Shown piece by piece: positions 40,796 to 49,610 of a DNA stretch of 64,000 nucleotides. The position numbers and the translations under genes are program-made. The stretch spans positions 62,001 through 126,000 of the forward strand of contig NZ_QYBC01000011.1 of assembly GCF_004137085.1 (NCBI RefSeq), in the 5' to 3' direction. Every line of letters begins with the position of its first letter. The stretch's first letter is position 1. The notes under the pieces were generated by a model. That model saw only the letters and a list, made by a program, of their open reading frames with translations. It ran no database searches and was not told the origin of the DNA. This DNA comes from Lichenibacterium ramalinae (lineage in GTDB: Bacteria; Pseudomonadota; Alphaproteobacteria; Rhizobiales; Beijerinckiaceae).

Positions 40796-43700
40796 GTGGC
40801 GGCCAGCGTGAGTTCCAGCGACACCCCCCGGGTCTTCACAATCCCGCCCGGCGCGCCCTTCCTGCGGACCCTGTCGGACGCCCTGCTCGACGGGACGCTG
40901 GTGCCGGGCTTCTCGCGCGACGTCGGCCCGCTCGGCCTCGCCGCCGCCACCGTCTACGTGCCGACGCGCCGCTCCGCTCGCGCGCTCGGCGCCACCCTCG
41001 CATCGCGGCTCGGCGGCGCTTCGGCGCTGCTGCCCCGCATCGTGCCGCTCGGTGCGCTCGACGACACCGAACTGCTGTTCGAGGATCCGGACCCGGCCGA
41101 CGGGAGCGCCGGGGCGGACTTCGCCGAAGGCCTGCCGGTGGCGTTGAGCCCCATCGCCCGGCGCATGCTGCTGACGCGGCTCATCATCGCCTGGGGCCAG
41201 GCCGTCCGCCACGCCATCGTGGCGGTGGAGCCCGACGGGCGGCGCGCCACCCGGGCCGAGGAACCGCTGCTCGTCGCCACCTCGCCCGCCGATGCCTGGC
41301 ACCTGTCGGGCGAACTCGCCACGCTCATCGACGAGCTCGCCATCGAGGGCGTCGCCTGGCACCGCGTCGAGCCGCTCGGCACGGAAGACTTCGACCGCTA
41401 CTGGCGCATCACGCTCGACTTCCTCGACGTCGCCATCACGCGCTATCCCGCCATCCTGGAGAGCCTCGACCGCGTGGATGCCGCCACGCGCCAGATCGCC
41501 CTCATCGACGCCGAATGCGCGCGCCTGACCGACGGGGCGCCGCGCGGCCCCGTCGTGGTGGCGGGCTCGACCGGCACCAACAGCGCCACCGCGCGGCTCA
41601 TCGCCGTGGTGGCCCGCCTGCCGCAGGGTGCGGTCGTGCTGCCGGGCCTCGACCAGGGCCTCGACGCCGCGTCCTGGCGGCTCATCGGCGGCTTCGGGGC
41701 CGGCGACGCCGAGACCGACCCGGTCGCCGGCCACCCGCAGGCGGCGCTGCGCGGCCTCGTCGCCGCCATCGGCGTCGAGCGCGAGGCCGTCCGGCCCCTC
41801 GGGCAGGTTCCGCCCGGCCTCGCGGCACGCGGCCGGCTCATCGGCGAAGCCCTGCGCCCGGCCGCCACGACGGAGCTTTGGCGCCACGTCGACCTCGACA
41901 TGGAGGCGGCGCTCACCGGCGTCACGCTGGTCGAGGCCGAGGACGAGAACGAGGAAGCGCGTGCCATCGCGGTGGCGCTGCGCGAAACGCTGGAGGGGCC
42001 CGGAACGGCGGCGCTCGTGACGCCCGACCGGGAACTGGCGCGGCGCGTGCGCGAGGAGCTGACGCGCTGGGGCATCGACATCGAGGAATCGAGCGGCGAG
42101 CCCCTCGGCCAGACCCCCGCGGGCGCGCTGGCCCGGCTGGTGCTGGACTGTGCCCTGAAGGAGCTCGCGCCCGTCGAGATGCTGGCGCTGCTCCACCACC
42201 CGGACGTCCGCCTCGGCCGCTCGCGCGGCGCCGTCATCCGGGCGGCGCGCCACCTCGAGCTCGCCGTGCTGCGGGGCGTGCTGCCGCCGCTCGCGCTCGG
42301 CGATCCGGCGGCGCTGATCGCGGCCGCGCGGGACCGCCGTACCGCACCGCATGCCGGCCACGAACTGCGCATCATCCCGGAGGCGGAGTTCGACGCGCTC
42401 GGCACCTTCCTGGCCGACCTGCTGGCGGCGCTCCGGCCGTTGCGGGCTCTGCCGCGCGAGGCGCCGCTCCCGGCCTGGCTCGCCGCCCACGAGGCCGTGC
42501 TGGCCGAACTGGCGCGCGACGAGACCGGCGACGTGTCGCTGAGCGGCGCCGGTTTCAGCGTGCTCGGCGCGCTGTTCGAGGAACTCGACGTCTCGGCCGA
42601 TCCCGCCATCGTGCTGGACTGCCCTGGCTATGGCGCGCTCTTCGACCGGCTCGCCGCCGAGACGCCGGTGCGCGGGCCCAACCGCAGCCACCCGCGCCTG
42701 AAGATCCTCGGCCTGCTCGAGGCTCGCCTGCTGTCGGCCGACCTCATGGTGCTGGGCGGGCTCGACGAGACGGTGTGGCCTCCGGCCGCCCGGGCCGACC
42801 CCTTCCTCAACCGGCCCATGCGGGCCGCGCTCGGCCTCAGCCCGCCCGAGCGGCGGCTGGGCCGCACCGCCCACGACTTCGAGATGGCGCTCGGCCAGCC
42901 CAACGTGATGGTGACGCGGGCGAAGAAGCGCGGCGGCTCCCCCACGGTGCCGTCGCGCTTCCTGCAGCGGCTCGGCGCGGTGGCGGCCGAAGGGCTCGAC
43001 GCACCGCGGGCCCGGGGGGACCTCTACCTCGGCCATGCCCGCGCGCTCGACCGCCCCTCGGCCGTGCGGGCCATCGCCCGCCCCGCCCCCCGCCCCCCGG
43101 TGGCACTGCGGCCGGTGAAGCTCAGCGTCACCCGCATCGAGACGCTGCGCCGCGACCCCTATTCCATCTATGCCGAGAAGGTGCTGCGGCTGGCGCCGCT
43201 GGAGCCGCTCGCCGCCGTCATGGGCTTGCGCGAATACGGCACGAACTTCCACGCCCTGATCCGGGACGTGACCCGGACCTACGCCGGCACCGGCTTCATC
43301 CCCGACCAGGACGGCATGGAGGCGCTGGCCCGCGACGCCTTCGCCGATGCCCTGCGCGACGCGCAGTTCCGCGCCTTCCAATGGCCCCGCATCCTCCACT
43401 GGACGCGCGCCTTCCGGGACTGGGACGAGGAGCAGCGGCGCACGCCGGGCCAGGTCTTCGTCGAGGAATCGGGCTCGCTGCCCATCCCGCTCCACGACGG
43501 CTCGATCTTCACCCTCACCGCCACGGCCGACCGCATCGAGATCGACGGGCAGAAGCGGGCCACGATCGTCGACTTCAAGACCGGTGCGCCGCCGTCGATC
43601 CGCGAGGTCAAGGTCGGCTTCGCCCCGCAGCTGACGCTGGAAGCCGAGATGGTGGCCAGGGGGGCCTTCACCACCCTGCCCGAGGTGAAGGAGGTGGCGG

Positions 43701-43963
43701 CCGCCGTCTACGTCAAGTTCGGCGCCGACGACGTCGCCCAGCGCATCGCGCTCGACTGGAAGGGCGACCCGCCCTTCGCCGACGTGGTGGCCGCGCATCG
43801 GGACGAACTGGTGCGCCTGCTGAACAGCTTCCGCTCGGAAAGCACCGGCTACCTCGCCCGCCCCTTCCCCAAATACGCCTCGCGCTTCGGCACCTACGAC
43901 CACCTCGCCCGCGTCAAGGAATGGTCGGCGACGGGCGGGGCCGGCGACGACACCGAGCCGTGA
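40796..43963 (+). CDS. addB: Double-strand break repair protein AddB
   Basis: A 1055-residue AddB of the alphaproteobacterial type. The N-terminus has VYVPTRRSARALG, near the start of the inactive helicase fold. The C-terminal nuclease domain has NFHALIRD, then TATADRIEIDG and IVDFKTG, with the later QLTLEAEM helix, matching the RecB-type GhxxD/DYKTG nuclease. AddB with AddA resects broken ends for RecA loading. The GTG start follows GGGAGG by 12 bases; a GTG four codons later is possible. Its partner addA is 13 kb away on the other strand. Confidence 0.92.
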   Translation: MAASVSSSDTPRVFTIPPGAPFLRTLSDALLDGTLVPGFSRDVGPLGLAAATVYVPTRRSARALGATLASRLGGASALLPRIVPLGALDDTELLFEDPDPADGSAGADFAEGLPVALSPIARRMLLTRLIIAWGQAVRHAIVAVEPDGRRATRAEEPLLVATSPADAWHLSGELATLIDELAIEGVAWHRVEPLGTEDFDRYWRITLDFLDVAITRYPAILESLDRVDAATRQIALIDAECARLTDGAPRGPVVVAGSTGTNSATARLIAVVARLPQGAVVLPGLDQGLDAASWRLIGGFGAGDAETDPVAGHPQAALRGLVAAIGVEREAVRPLGQVPPGLAARGRLIGEALRPAATTELWRHVDLDMEAALTGVTLVEAEDENEEARAIAVALRETLEGPGTAALVTPDRELARRVREELTRWGIDIEESSGEPLGQTPAGALARLVLDCALKELAPVEMLALLHHPDVRLGRSRGAVIRAARHLELAVLRGVLPPLALGDPAALIAAARDRRTAPHAGHELRIIPEAEFDALGTFLADLLAALRPLRALPREAPLPAWLAAHEAVLAELARDETGDVSLSGAGFSVLGALFEELDVSADPAIVLDCPGYGALFDRLAAETPVRGPNRSHPRLKILGLLEARLLSADLMVLGGLDETVWPPAARADPFLNRPMRAALGLSPPERRLGRTAHDFEMALGQPNVMVTRAKKRGGSPTVPSRFLQRLGAVAAEGLDAPRARGDLYLGHARALDRPSAVRAIARPAPRPPVALRPVKLSVTRIETLRRDPYSIYAEKVLRLAPLEPLAAVMGLREYGTNFHALIRDVTRTYAGTGFIPDQDGMEALARDAFADALRDAQFRAFQWPRILHWTRAFRDWDEEQRRTPGQVFVEESGSLPIPLHDGSIFTLTATADRIEIDGQKRATIVDFKTGAPPSIREVKVGFAPQLTLEAEMVARGAFTTLPEVKEVAAAVYVKFGADDVAQRIALDWKGDPPFADVVAAHRDELVRLLNSFRSESTGYLARPFPKYASRFGTYDHLARVKEWSATGGAGDDTEP

Positions 43964-44034
43964 GGCTTCAGGCCGCCTCGCGTCGGTCGGGGCCCGTCCG
44001 ACCACGGGAGCGGGGCTGCGCCGCGGCGGCGGCC

Positions 44035-44757
44035 TCAGATGCCCTTCGGCCGGTCCCGGGCCTCGAGATGCAGGTAGGCGGGGTCGAAATCCGCCAGGGC
44101 CTCGAGCTCGGCCCAGTTCTCGACCAGCACCCGCTGCCCCTGCAGCGTGATGAGCCGGCGTTCGCGCAGTTCGCGCAACATGCGGTTCACGTGGACGAAG
44201 GACATGCCGAGCGCGTCCGCGATCTCGACCTGCGTGATGGGCAGCGCCATGGCGCAGTCGGCGGCGAGGCCGACGGCGGCGAGCCGGCGAAACATCTCGC
44301 ACATGAAATGGGCGGTGCGGCTCAGCCCATCGCGCTGCCCGATGCTGACGATGCGCTCGCGCAGCACCGCGGCATCGGCCAGCGTGTCGCGCCACAGGGC
44401 ACCGGCCAGGCAGGGGAAGCGGGCATTGAGGTCGTGGACCGCATCGTGCGGGATGAACCCCGCCGTCAGCGGCGTCAGGGCGGCGAGGTTGTGGTCCATC
44501 ACGGCGAGGTGCAGGCTTTGCAGGTCGGGGATGTCGCCGGGCACGTGGAAATTGAGGATCTGCCGCTTGCCGTCGCCGATCAGCTTGTAGCGGAAGGCCA
44601 AGCCCGCCATCACCAGGCAGCAATGGACGGGCTTGTCGCCCGTCCGCACGATGTCCTGGCGGGCCGGGATCTCCCTCACCGCGATGGGAAGAGCCAGCAG
44701 GGCGTCGCGTTCTTCCGCCGTGATGACCGCGATGCTGGCCAGTTTGCGGACCAGCAT
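44035..44757 (-). CDS. Crp/Fnr-family transcriptional regulator
   Basis: A 240-residue regulator with an N-terminal cyclic-nucleotide-binding-type barrel and a C-terminal winged helix (TQVEIADALGMSFVHVNRMLREL). It has no N-terminal FNR cysteine cluster, and its effector is unclear. It belongs to the Rhizobiales group of Crp/Fnr proteins with LPITQVEIAD. The ATG at 44757 sits right after GGGAGGGAG; earlier in-frame ATGs at 44775 and 44784 are less likely. It stands alone between addB and the glycerate kinase gene. Confidence 0.88.
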   Translation of the reverse strand: MLVRKLASIAVITAEERDALLALPIAVREIPARQDIVRTGDKPVHCCLVMAGLAFRYKLIGDGKRQILNFHVPGDIPDLQSLHLAVMDHNLAALTPLTAGFIPHDAVHDLNARFPCLAGALWRDTLADAAVLRERIVSIGQRDGLSRTAHFMCEMFRRLAAVGLAADCAMALPITQVEIADALGMSFVHVNRMLRELRERRLITLQGQRVLVENWAELEALADFDPAYLHLEARDRPKGI

Positions 44758-45023
44758 GTCTCCCTCCCCCGCCATGCTCCCCACTCCCGCGCCGCGCCCA
44801 TGTCCGAAGCCACATCCGAAACCATGTTCGAACCCTGCCGACCTTAGGCCCTGCGGGGCCGCCGTTGAAGCGTGCCGTCGTCACAAGCGCGTCGGCGGAC
44901 GCGCATTTTCGCGCCGGGCCGGGCCCAGTCTCGGTGGACGTCCCGAACTTGTGCCGGAGCACCGGCCGACATCATCGCAAGACCGTCTCGATTTTGGGGA
45001 GATGAGCCTTCGGCCACCGGGCC

Positions 45024-46292
45024 TCAGCGGACCAGGATGGCGCGGAAGTCGTTGACGTTGGTCCCGGTCGGGCCGGTCTCGAACAAGGCGTCGATCCGGC
45101 CAAAGGCCGCGTAGCTGTCGTGGCCCAGCAGCAGGGCGCGCGGGTCTGCCCCGGCGGCGCGCAGGGCCGCCGCCGTGCCGCCGTCCGCGAAGGCTCCGGC
45201 ATTGTCCTCGGATCCGTCGATCCCGTCCGTGTCGGCGGCGAGCGCCTGGACGCCCGCGACCCCGTCGATGGCCAGCGCGAAGGACAGGAGGAATTCGGCG
45301 TTGCGGCCGCCCCGCCCCGTCAGCCCCATCGTCACGGTGGTTTCCCCGCCCGACAGGATCACCACCGGCGGCCGGAAGGGCCGGTGCCGGGCCGCCACCT
45401 CGCGGGCGATGGCGGCATGCATCAGGCCGATGTCGCGCGATTCGCCCTCGACGGCGTCGGACAGGATCACGGCGGCCACGCCCAGCCGCTCCGCCTCGGC
45501 GGCGGCGGCGGCGAGGGACAGGCCGGCCGAGGCGACGATGCGGTGGCTGTGCCCGGCGAAGCACGGGTCATCCGGGCGGGGCGCATCGGCCGCCGGCGTG
45601 GCGAGATGGGCCAGCACCGCCTCGGGCAGCACGAGCCGGTAGTCGGCGACGACGCGCAGCGCTTCGGCGCGGGTGGCGACGTCCGGCACGGTCGGCCCCG
45701 ACGCCACGAGATGGGCGGCGTCGCCCGGGATGTCGGACAGGATCAGGCTGGCCACGGGCGCGGCCGACAGGGCCGCCAGCCTCCCGCCCTTCACGGTGGA
45801 GACGTGCTTGCGCAGCACGTTCATGGCGCCGATCGGCGCGCCGGAGCGCAGCAGCGCATCGTTGAGCGCCATCTCGTCGTCGAGGCCGAGCCCCGGCGGC
45901 GGCGCCGGCAGCAGCGCCGAGCCGCCCCCCGACACCAGCGCCACCACGAGGTCCCGGGGCGTCGCCCCGGCGACGAGTTCGGCCATGCGGGCGGTGGCGG
46001 CGAGGCCGGCCGCGTCCGGGACCGGGTGGGACGCCTCCATCACGGCGATCCGCTCGCAGGCGCAGCCATAGCCGTAGCGCGTGACGACGGCGCCCGACAG
46101 CGGCCCGTCCCAGGCCTGTTCCAGCGCCCGGGCCATCTGGGCCGCGGCCTTGCCGGCCCCCACCACGATCGTGCGTCCCGCCGGACGCGGCGGCAGGTGG
46201 GCCGGGACGGCCAGGGCCGGATGGGCGGCGGCGACGGCGGCACGGAACAGGGCGGCGAGGAGCTCCCGCCCGGCAGCCTCGGTCTCGATCAT
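45024..46292 (-). CDS. Glycerate 2-kinase (GckA/TtuD-like, DUF4147 family)
   Basis: A 422-residue enzyme of the GckA/TtuD family with VVGAGKAAAQMARALE, ALVSGGGSALLPAPP and the C-terminal DTDGIDGSEDNAGAF motif. These enzymes phosphorylate D-glycerate to 2-phosphoglycerate; older annotations call them hydroxypyruvate reductase. It would feed glycerate from glyoxylate or tartrate metabolism into glycolysis. The ATG at 46292 has GAGAGG seven bases upstream; ATG 46316 is an alternative. A beta-hydroxyacid dehydrogenase of tartronate-semialdehyde reductase type lies 3.3 kb away. Confidence 0.86.
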   Translation of the reverse strand: MIETEAAGRELLAALFRAAVAAAHPALAVPAHLPPRPAGRTIVVGAGKAAAQMARALEQAWDGPLSGAVVTRYGYGCACERIAVMEASHPVPDAAGLAATARMAELVAGATPRDLVVALVSGGGSALLPAPPPGLGLDDEMALNDALLRSGAPIGAMNVLRKHVSTVKGGRLAALSAAPVASLILSDIPGDAAHLVASGPTVPDVATRAEALRVVADYRLVLPEAVLAHLATPAADAPRPDDPCFAGHSHRIVASAGLSLAAAAAEAERLGVAAVILSDAVEGESRDIGLMHAAIAREVAARHRPFRPPVVILSGGETTVTMGLTGRGGRNAEFLLSFALAIDGVAGVQALAADTDGIDGSEDNAGAFADGGTAAALRAAGADPRALLLGHDSYAAFGRIDALFETGPTGTNVNDFRAILVR

Positions 46293-46362
46293 GCCTTGCC
46301 TCTCCCGAGCACTCATGTCAGCAGAGGGCCGACCTTTTGACTTCGACTGTGGAGCCTCCACG

Positions 46363-46554
46363 ATGGCCCGTAAACCCAATTACGACTTCGAACGCCGCGA
46401 AAGGGAGAAGGCCAAGGCCGCCAAGGCGGAAGAGCGTGCGAAGCTGAAGGCGGAGCGCAAGACCACGCCCGGCGAGGGCGAGGGCGAGGGTGAGGGCGCC
46501 GGTTCGGCCGATGCCGCCCCCGAAGGCCCGGACGATTCGGCCGCCAAGATCTGA
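46363..46554 (+). CDS. Small charged protein with Gly-Glu repeats
   Basis: A 63-residue protein: a Lys/Arg/Glu-rich helix (MARKPNYDFERREREKAKAA) followed by GEGEGEGEG and an acidic, Ala/Pro-rich tail. The Gly-Glu run comes from four tandem GGCGAG-type hexamers at 46471-46494, so its length may vary. Proteins with the MARKPNYxFERRER start occur widely in Rhizobiales, but the function is unknown. It is divergent from the glycerate kinase. Confidence 0.7.
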   Translation: MARKPNYDFERREREKAKAAKAEERAKLKAERKTTPGEGEGEGEGAGSADAAPEGPDDSAAKI

Positions 46555-46747
46555 GACGGGATCCGAGACTCGCGGATGACCGCCCTTCACACCGAAACCG
46601 AGGGGAATGCCCCGCTGATTTCGGAGGGCACCGCGGCACGGGTCCGATCCGGTCTCCCATTCTGACGACGGGTCTCCGACGGCGAGACTCCGCCGGCCGC
46701 CACGGCGCCGTCCGGGCTCGACTTCGGCGCGAGGGAGGCGAAGCGCC

Positions 46748-47440
46748 ATGTGCGGACGGTTCACGCAGCGCTACACCTGGGCGGAGGTGCACGGCTTCCT
46801 GAGCGTCATCGGTGCGCCCAGGAACCTGCGACCCCGCTACAACATCGCCCCCACGACCGAAGTCGACGTCGTGGTCGACCGCGGGCAGGGCCGCGAGATC
46901 CTGGCGATGCGCTGGGGCCTCGTGCCCGTGTGGTGGGACAAGCCGTTGAAATCCGTCCCGGCGACGTTCAACGCCCGCGCCGACACCGTGGCGCAGAAGC
47001 CGATGTTCCGCGATGCCTTCCGCAAGCGCCGCTGCGTCATCCCGGCTTCCGGCTTCTTCGAATGGACGGACGCCGCAGGCGGCAAGCAGCCCCACTATTT
47101 CTCCGCCGCCGACGGCGCCATCCTGGCCTTCGCGGGGCTGTGGGACAGCTGGACCGAGCCGGCCAGCGGCGAAACGGTGCTGTCCTGCACCGTCATCGTG
47201 TCGGAGGCCAGCGGCTGGATGGCGCCCTATCACGACCGCATGCCCGTGCTGCTCGCCGAGGCGGATATCGACGCCTGGCTGAAGGGCAAGGCCGGCCGCG
47301 AGGTGCTGAAGCCCGCCGAAGCGGCGTCGCTGCGCGAATGGCCCGTCTCGAGGCGCGTCAACCGGCCGGGCGCCGCCGACGACCCCGGACTGATCGAGCC
47401 CGTCACCGCTGAACCGGAGCCGTTCGGCCTTCTGCTGTGA
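46748..47440 (+). CDS. SOS response-associated peptidase (SRAP, YedK/HMCES family)
   Basis: A 230-residue SRAP protein that forms a stable thiazolidine cross-link with abasic sites in single-stranded DNA. The key residues are all present: C2 exposed after removal of Met, N32 (PRYNIAP), N75 (FNARAD), E105 (SGFFEW) and H162 (PYHDRMP). Length and motif order match E. coli YedK. Its 3' end overlaps the LysR gene on the other strand by 38 bases. No SOS box is evident before it. Confidence 0.95.
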   Translation: MCGRFTQRYTWAEVHGFLSVIGAPRNLRPRYNIAPTTEVDVVVDRGQGREILAMRWGLVPVWWDKPLKSVPATFNARADTVAQKPMFRDAFRKRRCVIPASGFFEWTDAAGGKQPHYFSAADGAILAFAGLWDSWTEPASGETVLSCTVIVSEASGWMAPYHDRMPVLLAEADIDAWLKGKAGREVLKPAEAASLREWPVSRRVNRPGAADDPGLIEPVTAEPEPFGLLL

Positions 47441-48383
47441 GGCCGTCGTCCGCCGCGAAGGCGTCCCAATAGGGCGGCGAGCCGATCGCCGCCGCGAGGG
47501 CGTCGATGAAGACCCGCACCTTGGGCGACACCAGGCGCCGGCCGGTATGCAGGGCCGAGATGGCGCGCTCCGGCCCGGGCGCGATGTCGGCGCGCCACTC
47601 GGGCAGCAGCGGGCGGAGCGCACCGGCGGCGATGTCGGGCCCCACCAGCCACGTCGGCAGGAGCGCGATGCCGAGGCCTTCGAGCGCGGCATCCCGCAGC
47701 GCTTCCGAATCGTTGCTGACGAAGCGGCCCGCCACCGGCACCTCCACGCCGTCCCGCGCCGGGCCGGCCTCGCGGCGGAAGTACCATTTGTCGGTCGGCT
47801 GCAGCGCCAGGGTGAGGCAGGGCCGAGCCGCGAGATCCTCCGGGCCGACGACCGGGGCGAGGCGCTCCAGCAGCGCCGGCGCGCCGCAGGGCACCCGCCG
47901 CTGGGGCGCCAGCCGCCGCGCCACCAGGGTGGAATCGGGCAGGGCGCCGATCCGGATCGCCACGTCGGCCCCCGTGGCCACGAGGTCCAGGGTCGCATCC
48001 GTCAGCATCGCCTCGACGGCGAGCTCCGGATGGCGGCGCTGCAACTCGGCCACCACCGGCAGCACGTGGCGGCGCCCGAAGGCCGTGGGCAGGTTGAGTT
48101 TCAGCAGCCCGCGCGGCGCCGCGTCGAGGCTGGTGACGGCCGCCCGCGCCTGTTCGAGATCGTCGAGCACGAGACGGGCGCCGTCGCGGAAGCGGCTGCC
48201 GGCCTCGGTCAACTGCAGGTGGCGGGTCGAGCGGTTGAACAGGGCGGCGCCGAGGTCCTCCTCCAGCGCCAGGATGGCGCGCGACACCGTGGACACCTGG
48301 CAGCGCTCGGCCGCGGCGGCCCGCGAGAAGCTGCCGGCATCGGCGGCCCGCAGGAACAGGCGCAGGGCGGCGAGTTGGTCCAT
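47403..48383 (-). CDS. LysR-family transcriptional regulator
   Basis: A 326-residue LysR protein with an N-terminal winged helix (MDQLAALRLFLRAADAGSFS, then CQVSTVSRAILALEEDLG) and a co-inducer domain ending near residue 300. It belongs to the CrgA/DmlR-like group that often represses neighbouring metabolic genes. No gene is divergently transcribed from a shared LysR-type promoter: the next gene, a receiver protein, begins 140 bases upstream on the other strand and might be a target. The stop lies inside the 3' end of the SRAP gene. Confidence 0.9.
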   Translation of the reverse strand: MDQLAALRLFLRAADAGSFSRAAAAERCQVSTVSRAILALEEDLGAALFNRSTRHLQLTEAGSRFRDGARLVLDDLEQARAAVTSLDAAPRGLLKLNLPTAFGRRHVLPVVAELQRRHPELAVEAMLTDATLDLVATGADVAIRIGALPDSTLVARRLAPQRRVPCGAPALLERLAPVVGPEDLAARPCLTLALQPTDKWYFRREAGPARDGVEVPVAGRFVSNDSEALRDAALEGLGIALLPTWLVGPDIAAGALRPLLPEWRADIAPGPERAISALHTGRRLVSPKVRVFIDALAAAIGSPPYWDAFAADDGLTAEGRTAPVQR

Positions 48384-48523
48384 GGATCTGCCTCGTTTCG
48401 CCCCTGGCGGGCCCGCACCGGGCCGCCCCGCGGGCCGCCGCAACGCCTTGCTCTCGTGAGCGGGACGTGGGAACCCGGGCACTCCGGCGTGGCTTTACGC
48501 CGGGAGCGTTCCAGGAGGCTAGC

Positions 48524-48877
48524 GTGTCGAAGCGGGTTCTGGTGGTCGAGGACGACCCCATGCTCAGGATGGACGCCGCCACCATGCTGGAGGAAGCGGG
48601 TTTCGACGTCGTGCAACTGGAGACCGGGGACAGCGCGCTGGCCTACGTGCTGGAACAATCGGAGAGCGTCGGCGCGGTCTTCTCGGACGTCCAGATGCCG
48701 GGCGACACCGACGGGCTCGACCTCGCCGCCTATATCGCCATGAACTGGCCCGCCATCACCATCGTGCTGACCTCGGGCCGCGTCCACCCGACGCGCGACC
48801 TGCCCGACAACATCAAGTTCGTGTCCAAGCCCTGGATCCCCGAGGAAGTGCTGGCGGCCCTCACGGGCGCGCTGTGA
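48524..48877 (+). CDS. Single-domain response regulator
   Basis: A 117-residue receiver with no output domain. E9/D10/D11 form the acidic pocket, D55 (SDVQMPGDTDG) is the phosphoacceptor, and VSKPW carries the conserved lysine. Such proteins act as phosphate shuttles or by binding a partner. The GTG start follows AGGAGG by five bases. No kinase is adjacent; the PDC kinase at 23.5-25.4 kb is an orphan too, but nothing ties them together. The gene is divergent from the LysR gene. Confidence 0.88.
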   Translation: MSKRVLVVEDDPMLRMDAATMLEEAGFDVVQLETGDSALAYVLEQSESVGAVFSDVQMPGDTDGLDLAAYIAMNWPAITIVLTSGRVHPTRDLPDNIKFVSKPWIPEEVLAALTGAL

Positions 48878-48902
48878 CCCCGCTCGCGGGCGCGCCGTGA
48901 AA

Positions 48903-48926
48903 CCGTGCAGCCGTGCAGCCGTGCAG
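48903..48926. repeat. Three copies of CCGTGCAG in tandem
   Basis: An 8-bp unit, CCGTGCAG, is present three times in a row between the receiver gene and the secreted hypothetical gene. It is a short direct repeat in the untranslated region with no known role and could expand or contract by slippage. Confidence 0.7.
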
Positions 48927-49000
48927 CGAAATGGCTCTCGCCCTGCGGTCGTGCTAAGGTCCGGCTTCGTCCGGCCCGCGGGGGGCCTGCGGGCGGCGGA

Positions 49001-49540
49001 ATGACGGAGCTGCACGTGCGGCGCGGACGATGGGCGCGGATACGGTCCGCTGGGGGCGTGGCGACGGCCGGAGGGCTGGCCATCGGAGCCCTGGCGGTCT
49101 CCGTCCTGCCGGCGGCGGCGGACTGGCAATATACGCAATGGGGCATGACGCCCGCCCAGGTGAAGGCCGCGTCGGGCGAGGTGGCGCAGGCCAACCCGGA
49201 CCGGCGGCTCGACGCCGACGGTCTTTCGGCGGCCCTCACGGCCTCCTACCAGGGCGAATCCATCCCCTTCACCGCCGCGTTCCTGTTCAACCGCCAGGAC
49301 ATGCTGCGCTACGTGACTCTGAGCCCCGTCGACCGGATCAGCTGTCCCCTCATCGTCGAGACGCTCGCCGCCCATTACGGCCCGCCGGAGGGTAGGGCCG
49401 ACATGGTGCACGCGAGGACCATGCGGTGGGACGACGCGGTGAACGACAACCTCGTCGTCTATCTCGATCTCGGCGGCGGCAGCTGCACGATCCAATATTC
49501 CAAGCTCCCGCCGACGCGTCCCGACGGCAAGGGGCTCTAA
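49001..49540 (+). CDS. Secreted protein of unknown function
   Basis: A 179-residue protein with a basic start, a hydrophobic signal segment at about 20-45 and a likely cleavage after AAA, giving a mature DWQYTQWGMTP start. The WGMTP-type segment recurs in small exported alphaproteobacterial proteins of unknown role. The two cysteines (in RISCPL and GSCTI) could form a disulfide in the periplasm. A convergent hairpin terminator follows the stop. Confidence 0.7.
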   Translation: MTELHVRRGRWARIRSAGGVATAGGLAIGALAVSVLPAAADWQYTQWGMTPAQVKAASGEVAQANPDRRLDADGLSAALTASYQGESIPFTAAFLFNRQDMLRYVTLSPVDRISCPLIVETLAAHYGPPEGRADMVHARTMRWDDAVNDNLVVYLDLGGGSCTIQYSKLPPTRPDGKGL

Positions 49541-49545
49541 GGGAC

Positions 49546-49603
49546 GGGGCTCCGACGGCGGAGCCGCTCCGGAGGCGTGGGCCTCCGCCGAAGGCGGAGC
49601 CCC
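49546..49603. terminator. GC-rich bidirectional terminator between convergent genes
   Basis: GGGGCTCC (49546-49553) can pair with GGAGCCCC (49596-49603), closing an inner GGAGGC/GCCTCC stem (49571-49586). A competing CTCCGCC-GAA-GGCGGAG stem (49583-49599) uses the same right arm. The structure fills the 70-base gap between two convergent genes and would end transcripts from both sides. There is no U-tract. Confidence 0.6.
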
Positions 49604-49610
49604 AACGGGT

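Noticed and set aside
40493-44962. A 1489-codon open frame on the minus strand, antisense to addB
   Set aside because: It has no domain or codon pattern of a gene, and addB is a complete, motif-rich protein on the other strand. Similar antisense frames opposite gltB, addA and the dpp genes were rejected for the same reason.
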